A stretch of DNA of 64,000 bases from Chaetoderma sp. LZ-2023a (Eukaryota; Mollusca; Caudofoveata; Chaetodermatida; Chaetodermatidae): positions 33,583,045-33,647,044 of the forward strand of contig CM067372.1 of the NCBI GenBank assembly GCA_034401795.1, in the 5' to 3' direction. This document shows, one piece after another, positions 1-9,789 of this stretch (position 1 is its first letter; every line of letters starts with the position of its first letter). The notes under the pieces are model-generated. The model searched no databases. It was not told where the DNA came from and worked only from the letters and a program-made list of their open reading frames with translations. The position numbers were made by a program, and so were the translations under genes.

Positions 1-1017
1 TGTGTGCGGTGTAGGAAGTTGAGAGGAATTGAATCACATCAAAAGATGGCTGACTTGCCATCTGACCGCTTATCTCCTGCTCCTCCTTTCACGTATGTAG
101 GTGTCGACACGTTTGGCCATTGGTCTGTGATAACCCGTCGCACCCGGGGAGGTGCAGCTAATAGTAAGCGATGGGCTATCATGTTTTCATGCCTTACCAC
201 ACGGGCAATTCACATCGAGATAGTAGAGGATATGAGCGCATCGTCGTTCATTAATGCTCTTAGACGACTTCTTTCTATCAGAGGTAAGGTAAAACAATTT
301 CGGTCAGATCGAGGAACCAATTTTACTGGGGCTACTGATAATCTAGGGATAGATGCTATCAACGTTGAAGATGGCCCAGTTAGTAACTTCTTGTATAACA
401 ATGGAGTAGAGTGGTTGTTCAATCCTCCTCATTCATCACACATGGGTGGATCATGGGAACGGATGATAGGAGTTACTAGGCGTATTCTTGATTCCATGCT
501 GATGGAGGTGGCATCAAAGAACTTGACTCATGATGTTCTTGTCACCTTCATGGCTGAAGTATGCGCCATAGTCAACTCTCGTCCTCTGGTACCCGTGTCC
601 ACAGACTCCGAGTCACCATTTATACTCACTCCAAACATACTACTTACCCAAAAATCAAATCAGCCAATTGAGCCACTGAGTCAGTACAATGAAAGTGATA
701 TGTATAAGGCTCAGTGGAAACGAGTCCAATTACTGGCCGACACCTTTTGGAAACGCTGGCGACAGGAATATCTACACACATTGCAAATCAGACGAAAATG
801 GACTGATAGTTGTCCCAACATCAAAGTGAATGATGTGGTTCTCCTTAAGGAGAAAGGCAGTCACAGGAACGATTGGCCCGTAGGAATTGTCCTTAATCCC
901 ATTTCAGGAGGCGATGATAATATACGCAAGGCGGTTGTTCGCACAGTTAAGGGAGGCAATGTTAACACATACACTCGTCCAATCTCTGAAATGATAGTTT
1001 TGTTGTCCAATAACTAG
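1..1017 (+). CDS. BEL/Pao-type retrotransposon Pol, C-terminal part (integrase), 5' end outside window
   Basis: The frame is open from base 1 to the stop at 1015-1017. It begins with C-V-R-C, the CC half of an integrase H2C2 zinc finger. An rve integrase core follows. The acidic residues fit GVDTFG (codon 36), FRSDRGTNF (codon 103) and GSWERM (codon 153). The tail, with DVVLLKEK, NDWPVGIV and TRPISEM, resembles the DUF5641-type C-terminus of BEL/Pao polyproteins. Integrase inserts the cDNA copy into host chromosomes. The frame is uninterrupted as far as the window shows, so the element may be fairly young. Family assignment is by remembered motif pattern; protease and RT lie outside the window. 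Confidence 0.85.
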   Translation, partial: CVRCRKLRGIESHQKMADLPSDRLSPAPPFTYVGVDTFGHWSVITRRTRGGAANSKRWAIMFSCLTTRAIHIEIVEDMSASSFINALRRLLSIRGKVKQFRSDRGTNFTGATDNLGIDAINVEDGPVSNFLYNNGVEWLFNPPHSSHMGGSWERMIGVTRRILDSMLMEVASKNLTHDVLVTFMAEVCAIVNSRPLVPVSTDSESPFILTPNILLTQKSNQPIEPLSQYNESDMYKAQWKRVQLLADTFWKRWRQEYLHTLQIRRKWTDSCPNIKVNDVVLLKEKGSHRNDWPVGIVLNPISGGDDNIRKAVVRTVKGGNVNTYTRPISEMIVLLSNN

Positions 1018-1075
1018 TTACCTTCAAATAAGAAATCTAAAGAGGTATTAATTGACCATTTACTTGTGTCGTATT

Positions 1076-1160
1076 AAGCAGTGTATCGTATCAATAAGTG
1101 TATCGTATCAATCGGTGTATCGTATAAATCAATATAACGTATCAATCAGTACATCGGTTT
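1076..1160. repeat. Degenerate 17-18 bp tandem repeat after the BEL/Pao pol gene
   Basis: About four to five imperfect copies of a unit like GTGTATCGTATCAATC lie just after the pol stop codon. It probably belongs to the untranslated 3' region of the element. Confidence 0.6.
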
Positions 1161-1191
1161 GTGATGCTTCAGAGAACCATCAGACGGGGAG

Positions 1192-1406
1192 TGTTCTGTC
1201 CTGTACAGGACAGTACTTGATTCTGAACGTGTTTGGATGTGTCGTTTCAGAACGCTCGTGCCCGGTACGTCGTTCCAAGTCAACAACAAGAAGAAAACAA
1301 ACCACCTTGTTTTTATTATGTCGTAATTCGCCGTAATTATACCCATTTTCTTAAGCTAATGGCTAGCACAGTGTGAGTAACTAATAATATATCGCTTACA
1401 TTTCAC
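1192..1406 (+). other. Possible 3' LTR of the BEL/Pao element
   Basis: A segment starting TGTTCTGTCCTG follows a short purine stretch (GACGGGGAG), and a CA lies near 1400. LTRs usually begin TG and end CA, and the position about 175 bp after pol suits a 3' LTR. The 5' LTR is outside the window, so the boundaries cannot be tested. Confidence 0.3.
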
Positions 1407-1437
1407 CAAGTTCAGCTACAATTCCTGAGTTTCCGTG

Positions 1438-1680
1438 GATAATAATAATAATAAGTGAATTTATAACGCGCCAAACTCCACGCAAGCATGCTCGTAGCGC
1501 AAGACAATGAAATGATAATATAAACATTAATTTAAATTCTGGTACGCTTGTTTAAAGAGATGAGTTTTAAGATTTGATTTGAATGTTGTAAGATTTTTTG
1601 ACAATTTTAGATGAATAGGGAGGTTGTTCCATTCAGTGGCGGCCGAGAAAGAAAATGTTCTAAAGCCGTATGAATTCATT
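1438..1680 (-). pseudogene. 3' end of a non-LTR retrotransposon with (ATT)n tail
   Basis: Read on the minus strand from about 1676 to 1530, the codons give a typical end of a CR1/L2-type ORF2, with RTFSFSAATEWNNLP and TFKSNLKTHLFKQA, then a stop. A short 3' region rich in GCGC follows. It ends in TTATAAATTCAC and an (ATT)n tract at 1440-1455. Such ATT-type tails are usual for this group. Everything upstream is missing, as in a 5'-truncated insertion. A related 3' end lies at 31,501-31,600. Confidence 0.6.
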
Positions 1681-3184
1681 TTGTATTTTGGGATTTTGTA
1701 AGTGTGAGACTATATTGTCATCTGTTTTCGGGTCATTTCGTACCAGGTCAAGTCGAACCCATTTCATCACAAAACTTATCATTCATTGAATTCATCTATT
1801 TTGACTTTGGAACTCACTTCACCCTTACTAATCATTGTTTATTTCTTTTGTTTGTAGCTTTTTACCGCATCCACGCATCCATGTATCCATGAACACACGC
1901 AACGAACGTAATCAACGCTTTCATGCACTCGCAACATGCACTCAACAGATTAGTGTATACGCATCCATCGTGTTTGAAATCTAATAAAGTCGATACTCAT
2001 GCATGCAGAGGTTAACTGTCTGTCGTTCTTTGTACCCTTCAGTAGTCGGACAGAACAGTGGTGCTTAACTTTTGCACAGGTGTATATAAAAAATGGCTGC
2101 CCCATCCTACTAGATGTGTTTGTAAACCAATTAATATGTGGCATATTAAAGTCTTCTATTACACTCTACACCATGGTGAAGGTCGGATTGAAGATTCTTT
2201 ACTTGACAACTCAGTGATTCAAGACGCTTTTGGATAACAGAAATAAACTCGAGTTACCAATTTTCGTAATAATAAGAATAATGAAATAGCACAAAATACA
2301 TATATAAATGAAAATACAAGGACATTTTAATTGAATTGAATTGGCTCACTGTGATTGCATGGGGTGGGGTGTGATAATGAAATACGAAAACTGGTAACAC
2401 AAACTCCCGAAACCATTACAATTTTAGTGACTATTAATCCTGCTAAAATCACATTGCATGATTTAATAAGAACTCAGACAACGAACAAATAAATATGCAA
2501 TTAATGTAATTTAAGACACCTGACAAACACACACGTTCTTAAAATATGTTCCCGAAAGCGAAATGTTATGCTGTTGCCCAATTAATTTAGAGCCATTGTT
2601 GCCAGATGATGATGATGATGACGCCGTATATTCATCCGCTATCCGGAAACAGCTGAAACAGCGTAATTGACACTTCTATGGTCGGCACACGTTCGATGAT
2701 GTTGCTCCTGTATGTCGACAACACACGTATATGTCGGGTTTGCACTGCAAGGTTTACTTCTTTATTGAATATATTGTAATAAAATAGGGCTTTACTAGGC
2801 CAAAACGGATGCTACTAAAACCAGGAACAGGACAGAAAAAGGTGGCTAATTATGGGTTACATGCGACCTATGGGTAAGAATTTCTCCCCATACCTTTCCG
2901 CCCACCACCCTGCTAATGATCTGCATCTGAAGTTCGCTGGTGTCGCCGGATAGCTGCTTCATCTCTGCGTCGTTGACCTAGTTCAAACCCTTCTTTATAC
3001 ACAGAAGATTCCATCTCCCTGCAGTACAATTGACTCGCTTGAAAGAGCCACTGAGTGCATTAAGATAAAATGTTCATAATTTAAATAGGGTCAGATGACT
3101 CTGTTGGACATCTTGAGGAGTAAAGTGTGCAAATGTGATGTTAGTGCAAAGACAGTGCGATTTAGAGGGTGTTATAAATGCAAT
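1681..3184. other. No gene seen; A+T-rich sequence with one lone Tc1 end
   Basis: I see no coding frame above background here. The one recognisable item is the terminal repeat at 2059-2081, listed separately. A short (GAT)n run is at 2607-2620. Confidence 0.5.
2059..2081 (+). repeat. Solo terminal inverted repeat of the Tc1 family found at 35.8-37.4 kb
   Basis: The 23 bases beginning TGGTGCTTAACTTTTGCAC and ending AGGT are identical to the right terminal repeat of the Tc1 element at 37,393-37,415, including the following GTATATA. The sequence to the left does not resemble the Tc1 interior, and I found no partner repeat. It is probably the end of a truncated or non-autonomous relative. Confidence 0.8.
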
Positions 3185-3237
3185 AGGAAGGGTGAAAATT
3201 GAATCCATCTCCAGGAAACTCTGCTATAAACTTCATA
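3185..3237 (+). repeat. Short copy of a non-LTR 3' UTR segment
   Basis: About 53 bases, from GGAAGGGTGAAAATTGAATC to CTTCATATCAG, match the start of the 3' UTR repeat at 3594. The flanks differ, so this is a separate fragment about 410 bp upstream of the larger copy. Confidence 0.65.
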
Positions 3238-3593
3238 TCAGAGTTGCATCAAGCCCTTCCGAAGTTCTGGCGAACAAATCATGAAAAAACTCAGTAAGGG
3301 GTTCAGATGAATTCAACTTGGACAGAGTAGACAGGGCATACGCACCCCATGCAATACTCCTAGACTAAATCTACAGGAAATTTGTTGGAGTTGAAAACTG
3401 TTATGAACTCTTATTGTACATCAACTACTGTTCGAGGAGAAGCCAGTTCTTTCTCAGTCATGAAATCTCTATGCAGTTCGATGATCCCATCTGAATATTG
3501 AAAACCAGCATGGTTCAGGGTGGCCAACATAATGACCTCACTTGAAGGTGGCACAGCATATGACTGGCAACGTTGCAATGGTGCTGTATTCAA

Positions 3594-4065
3594 TAGGAAG
3601 GGTGAAAATTGAATCCCTCTCCAGGAAACTCTGCTATAAACTTCATATCAGACGTAATCATCTCTTAAATGAAATGAATTACCTAACAAAGCTTGCATTA
3701 TAAAATATCAAGTTAGTATAATTAAAGTCAATTGCACATCGAAAAATACGGTGCACCTTATGCTTTCCGGATGCTCCTACATGTATTTCAATAACAATGA
3801 ACTCATTTACGCGTCTGGTGAACATAAATTTACTCGTCTACGAACTGTGACCATTTACCTATATACAGATAGGAAAATCACGTGCGTGTGTACATGCATG
3901 TCATGTACATAAATGTCAGATTTAATGATCGTTTGCGTGTGTGTATATAATATAATATATAATTAATGGAAAACTCCAGAAATTTGCGGATTCTAGAGAT
4001 TCCCGGATAATACACCGAAAAGTGGTGTGCCAGACGTTGGCGGAAACTCCAAGAACAGAACAGGT
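3594..4065 (+). repeat. 3' UTR of a non-LTR family, second copy at 43,255-43,725
   Basis: This stretch matches 43,255-43,725 almost base for base, through GCTTGCATTATAAAATATC, GGTGCACCTTATGC and GGCGGAAACTCCAAGAACAG. At 43 kb it directly follows an RT C-terminal frame, so it is that family's 3' UTR. Here no coding part precedes it. The copies diverge after the short ACAGA-rich run that seems to mark the 3' end. Confidence 0.75.
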
Positions 4066-4374
4066 GGCACCAAAATCCTGATGGGATATCTAAGGCTATG
4101 CCTGACTGCAAAATTCTAAAGAAGAATCAAATTCTTAAGGGAAGTGTAATGCAATATAAGGGTTCAACAAGAACAGGCTGAACTTGCTAAGCAAAATAGA
4201 TCTTAAGCCAAAATGGTATTAGTTGAAAAGTTGTTGGCCAGCCTTGCAACTTAATTTGCAATCGGACAGGACAACAGTTCAAATACCAACAAATGGAAAA
4301 ACCTAATGAACTAATAGCTAGCTAGCGGCTCAAAGGTCAAATTAACCTACTGTGTCCCAGAAAAGTGTAATTGT

Positions 4375-4890
4375 TATCTGGTAAATCACTTTTAAAAGGT
4401 CAATTAAAAACTGACTAAGTGATTGGCATCAAAGTTGAATGTTATAAATAAATGTCACTTATTATAAACAATAGCTAAGGTAGAGACAAATAATAACAAT
4501 CTGGCAAATAAAAGGTGCACAGATTAAATAGTGTAGTGATAGCGTTTGAGCACACTATCTGGCAATAATGCCTTCTGTTACTTTGGAAATGTTGCTGATA
4601 ACAATCTGGCGACAGTTAACAATGCTCAGATTCTGTATCGTAAATGATAGCGTGTGAGCGCACTATCTGACAACAACACTCCAATTTAAATTCTATCTGA
4701 CTTTGATATAACTGCAAATACTAATGGGGTAACAGTGTTGACACTATCTGGCAACAGAATACCGCGAGTACAATCCGGCAATGACTACCAAATAGAAAGA
4801 AACTCTGACAATGTTCAAGCACTGAAAATGAAAGGACTGGGCTCAACGATGTTGTCTGGTATATAAGTACCAAGTATGAATGCAATCCAG
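4375..4890. repeat. Diffuse repeats of a (C)TATCTGGCAA-like motif
   Basis: A motif near CTATCTGGCAA(C/T)A recurs about eight times (around 4375, 4500, 4551, 4600, 4668, 4743, 4770 and 4881). Two longer matches, GATAGCGT(T/G)TGAGC followed by CACTATCTG, lie 108 bp apart. It may be an old, diverged tandem array. The rest of 4066-5825 shows nothing I can identify. Confidence 0.35.
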
Positions 4891-5825
4891 CAACAAGTAC
4901 CAGTTGGAAAGCACTGACAACAAACTACTGTCCTAAAATCTAACAAGTGAAAAGGAAAACTAACTCTACAAATTGATTAGAACAACCTGGCATGGAAAGC
5001 AATCATGAGCTACTTATGAACCATGAGGTGGATCAGCAGAAGATTACTTTGCCTGCAAAGCTATTCAAACGTAATAAGAATGAGGATAAGGACGCCAAAG
5101 ACACTTAAATTCTAGGGAAGCCGTTAACTGAATTGATTTAGTAAGACTATTGATTTAGACTGTCCTGAGGCTAACTTCTTAGGTCATAGGCACGCGAACT
5201 CGCTATTGAAATAGCCTGGGCAAATAAAGCAGACTTATAACTTAATTGTAAACCCTTAATGGCAAGAAATATTGTTCAAATGTGTTCTTGAAAACACATT
5301 TAACCAACATTCATCACAAGAAAGAGTTTATACCCTGCTGCTTTACTTTCGCACTCCCTGCTAAGATGGACAAGCTTTCTCTTCGGGCCTGGGTTAATGT
5401 GATACAGGACTAAATTTTGAGCATACAAAGGGTGCTGATACCTAAAGCCAAATTTGTGGCAATTTGGAACTAATTTTAAAGTACCCAGTCAAAGTGTTAC
5501 TAAATTAATGAGAAACAGCCAAGACAGAACTGATAAGCACCCTAGGCTGCTATCTAATAAATCCGGTTCACCTAACCTAGCTATAAAGATGAAATGTGTG
5601 CGGCTGACTTACTTTAATAGAAATCTCTAGACTGTGACATTTTAGTACTGAAGCCGCCGTCAAGAGGGAGGAATGCCCCTTTAACAATGACCTAGCACTT
5701 TAACAAACAGATTTGAAATATTCAATAAATACCCATACTTATACTTATCATATACTACCCTTATAGGCAAAATGCCTGTAGATAGATGGCGACTACATTA
5801 TGCTTAGTGCTTAGTTAATTTGTTT

Positions 5826-6994
5826 CTAGGTAAAGGAAAGATAATGATTGTGTACTGGCTTTTGCGTATACAAAAAATCTGACCAAAATGAATCTAGTTT
5901 ATTTTTGAAGATATTTAGGCTTACGGCACTAACTACTTCATTTGGTAAGCTATTCCAACTATTCGTAATTCGGTTTGCAAAAAAGTTCTGCCTAATTAGT
6001 TTGTTACTTCGGCTCTTAGTGAGTTTAAAATTATGTCCCCCGAGTGATGCTTTGTTTGTATATCTCCAAGAATGGACACTGAACACGATAACGGCCATGA
6101 ATGTATTTGTAAGTTTGAATCATATCCCCAGTGATCGACGGTAATAGAGAGAAGGTAGATTCAGATATTTTAACCGGTCCAATAAGTATAATTTCTTATT
6201 CAGGGTATCATTTTAGTTGCTCTTCGCTGCACATCTTCTAGTGTTAGACTGTCTTTTTTTAACATGGGAGTCCATGGACCGTTCCCGTATTCAAGTATAG
6301 GTTTAACTAGCAAAGTGTACAGCCTTACTAGAGTTGAAGAGTCTAAATGGGCGAGAGACCGTCTTATCAGTCCTAAAATCTTATTAGCTTTTGATACTGG
6401 GATTTGACAATGGATGCTAAATCTTAGTTGGTTGTCTACATTCAGACCTAAATCCTTTACGACAGTTGTTTTTACCAGCTTAATATTTGTATCAAGAGAG
6501 TTCATGAAGTATGAATGTTTAATATTAGCTGTACCTAGATGCATAGCACAGCATTTGTCAGCATTGAATTTGATTTGCCAGATAGAAGACCATTTCGTTA
6601 CGCTATTTAAGTCATCTTGTAGTTCTATTGCATCAATTGATGATTTAATTTCTTTGTAGATTTTTGTATCGTCAGCAAACATGTTAATTGTAGAGCACTT
6701 AATTACATCAGTAAGGTCCTTTATGTAACAGATGAAAAGGAGTGGTCCCAGTACACTCCAATAAATGGCATTGTTTAATTGACAATCAGATAAACTCCTA
6801 GTGTCGTATATTAGGTAATAACAATAATCGCTTCTGTATGTGTACTGTTGAAGTGTGTCTACATGAATGTAATCTTCATAAACTGGACAATATTTCGTTG
6901 CGCCTCGAAGTGATGGAATATCCGAAATAATAAGAAGTTTTGGTTTCTCTGTCATTTCTCTATCTGGAAGCGCGACTTGTACTTCTAGCTCCAA
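5826..6994 (-). pseudogene. CR1-like non-LTR retrotransposon, RT C-terminal half, broken
   Basis: The minus-strand frame from 6994 to 6200 carries an RT palm with GPLLF and FADDTKIYKEI, where F-A-D-D is the catalytic motif. The thumb region follows, with VKDLGLNVDNQL, LVKPILEYG and LEDVQRRATKMI. The frame then shifts near 6205 and again near 6130. It resumes at 6098-5826 as the usual ORF2 tail, with GHNFKL and NFFANRITNSWNSLPNEVV. The N-terminal RT and endonuclease are absent. The first ~50 codons of the longer frame look unrelated to RT, so an insertion junction probably lies near 6780. It is a dead 5'-truncated copy. Confidence 0.8.
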
Positions 6995-8532
6995 ATGCTG
7001 ATTTTAACACAATGCATTTCAATTCATTTACTACTGGGCAATTTTAACAATATGCATCTCTTAATCTAATGTTACTGGCGAAATACATGGCTATCCAACA
7101 CAGTCTGAAAGCTATACTCTTACTGGAGTTTATACAATAATAATTAAATAACCAAGATGGCGGCCGCCAGTAAAAACTTAGTTACCGTTGAACTTGAGCA
7201 GATCACGTGACAATGTGGCTGACAGCAGAAAACGAGACGTATCTGGTTCCATGAACGTAGCCCATAGCCACAAGGACTAATTATGCGAGCATGTACGAAC
7301 ATGGAATCAAATAATGGTCGAGAAAAAGCTGCTTAAAAATACAGGTTTAAGACCTGGTAACAATTTAGTACAAGAAGGCGGAAATGTCAAAAACTAATGT
7401 TACCAGCTATTACAGCAATGAAACCCACCTCCTTGGGTCATGGCGTTGAGCATTCCCTTTCTCCGACTGTGCAGTACTCTAACTATACACCTACCACAAA
7501 TACGTTAAAAGTCAAATCTGTGACCAGAAAATAGGTCTTGTGCGCACATTTGACACTCGGTTCTAGCCAGCAAAAGCGCTTTCAAATTAAGTGGCAATAC
7601 AGCAACTTTCTGCTGTACAAAACACAGCCACGTTTACCAATTAATCAACTGGCCATACAGAATCCGAGCCTACTAACATTTGACGTAAATAAAACTTAGA
7701 AAGCAACACACTGCCATACTGCACAACAGCCGGCGAGAGAGAATGCTAACATTTTGGAAACTTCAATGTCAGACCAACTGCAATTGCCAAAGTAGCAGTT
7801 TATATTCGGATTTGAAATCATGCTAACGTAAAGCTCACGATCTAGTCAGAGCGTTCCTCCAAATTTGGCATGGAACCATTCCACTCTGAATTCTGCCTTG
7901 ACACTCACATCAGAAAGCATCGGTCTGAGAACCTGTGAGAAATTCATTGAATAACTAACGGAAACTGTTGCACTGCGCATCTGCAACAACTTCTAGCATC
8001 ATCATTCAAAGGAAATCAAACAAATTCCAAGACGCCAACCGTATGATGAGAATCTCAAAAACAGGTTATCAGAATCGAGTGGTTAATGTGTCAGGCTATT
8101 ATTTGATATGCAAATTTGGAACGTAACAAAAGCCACGCCATCTAAAATTCATGTTCGTCTCCTATGAATAGTCTTTGATAACTATTCCTCAAGTGAACAC
8201 ATTCCAATATAAATCTATCCAAGTAAATGCGTACATCTGATAAGCACTCAAATAAACTCCATCTATAGTAAGTCTGTCGAACAGCAAATAATGTCATTTC
8301 ACAAAAATGACCGGTAAGCAAACTGAAGAGGAATATCCCTCCTATCTAAGGAGCACCGCAATCGAATAATGAAAATTGGTTGAAACTCGCAGTTAAAATG
8401 AAATGTAAGTTGACACAATCTCAAAATTCGATCCGGCTGCTGTTTGATTACAATATGGTAATGTCATCGTGGCCAAGATGGTAAGTGTATAAGACAAGGT
8501 GCAGACCTACTGGGAACTGACCATATCCAACA
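6995..8532. other. No gene or repeat recognised
   Basis: Both strands look non-coding here, with only short chance frames. No inverted-repeat ends or tandem units stood out by eye. Confidence 0.5.
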
Positions 8533-8533
8533 C

Positions 8534-8593
<60 letters not shown>

Positions 8594-8615
8594 CGTAGTA
8601 GTAGTAGTAGTAGTA

Positions 8616-8658
<43 letters not shown>
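8533..8658. repeat. (AGT)n microsatellite at a retroelement 3' end
   Basis: About 40 AGT units with rare interruptions (one CGT, one AGA). It directly abuts the 3' side of the minus-strand RT fragment at 8659-9600, so it probably grew from that element's (ACT)n tail. The poly-Val, poly-Thr and poly-Ser frames across it are artefacts. Confidence 0.9.
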
Positions 8659-9600
8659 GTATTTCAGTACTTAGTTGTTTCTGCAGTAACGTCCTTTCAC
8701 GGTGTAAGGCATAGCAGAGGCCCCTACCCAACCTTTCTAGATATGGTATGAGCGGCTGAGGTAAATAGGAAACTCCTGAGCAGTCCAGTACGAGTTGTGT
8801 GAACATTGTTCTATTTGATGTAGCATCCTTGATAGTTCTTTTGTATACTCCGGCGTCCTTAAGCAGTAATTTCATGTCTGAGGTGAATGGGTCCCTGATG
8901 TGTTCGAGGCATGAACATCTAGAGATGAAATGTATTCGGTCTTCTGCACCATTTTTACACAATAGGCAATCTGCATTCATGCTGTGTTGGTTAAATCTGC
9001 TTTGATTTTATTGTAGGGTGTATGTGTCAAGGAGCAATCTGCATTTAATTGACGCTTTGGTGATGGAGAGGCATTCTTAACCAGCACTGTCCCAAACTGG
9101 GTGCACTTTTCCTACTGACAGGTTTTTAATGTTCAGAAACTTTAGAGAAGTCTTTGTCACTGCATCAGCTTTAAGTTTATTTTCCCAGTAGATATTGATG
9201 GCACATGTTACTGTTCCTTTCCACGATTCCTTATTCGGTGGCTGCTCAAGGAGATTGTGTCCATCTGGAAGATTGTACTGCTGAAGGATTCCGATGACAT
9301 CTCAGAACCAGCTATGGGATGGCTTTTGTTTTTGTGGTGAGTTGCCTTCCCATGATGTTATATTCAATGGATCCATGGCCCCTGATGACGGTACCGAAGG
9401 CAGTGAGTATGCATTTGTGTACATCTCCCTGGACTGGGATTTGTCCGAGCATCAAGTATTCTGCAGTATCTGCTGTTCTATCTTGAAGGTGCTGGATTTA
9501 CCGTAACAGTTGTTTATGGAGCTTGTCCGCTTGGGCCATGTCCTTCGTTGTTAGTCGTATTGTTCTTCTATGGTTAATTTAGTTTTGTTCATGACAATGT
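8659..9600 (-). pseudogene. Non-LTR retrotransposon RT C-terminal domain with Cys-His motif
   Basis: Minus-strand codons from about 9590 downward give an RT C-terminal region, in pieces joined by frameshifts and stops. The pieces include EYLMLGQIPVQGD, WKGTVTCAINIYWENKL, VGKVHPVWDSAG and KASIKCRLLLDTYTLQ. A C-x2-C-x7-H-x4-C zinc-knuckle-like motif follows (CLLCKNGAEDRIHFISRC). The same domain order is seen on the plus strand at 42.4-43.3 kb, so the two are relatives. A stop replaces the codon after SHSWF. The last frame runs into the (ACT)n tract without meeting a stop. The catalytic RT core is missing. Confidence 0.7.
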
Positions 9601-9789
9601 GGATGTTAGCGTATTGGTTTACGTCAATATAGGTTCACCTCTGTGAGTGAAAGTCAAAACTTAAATTCTGCATTCGATCTTACATTAGACGGTTAGCATA
9701 TAAGGGTCAGCACAATTAAATCGATAACGTGGGCCAGTCCCATTAATCCACTGACCACGTATATTGAAATTGTCACAAAATTGTAATAA

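Noticed and set aside
8499-8980. Long poly-Val and poly-Thr reading frames
   Set aside because: They are translations of the (AGT)n microsatellite. Only the non-repeat part of the minus-strand frame resembles an RT tail.
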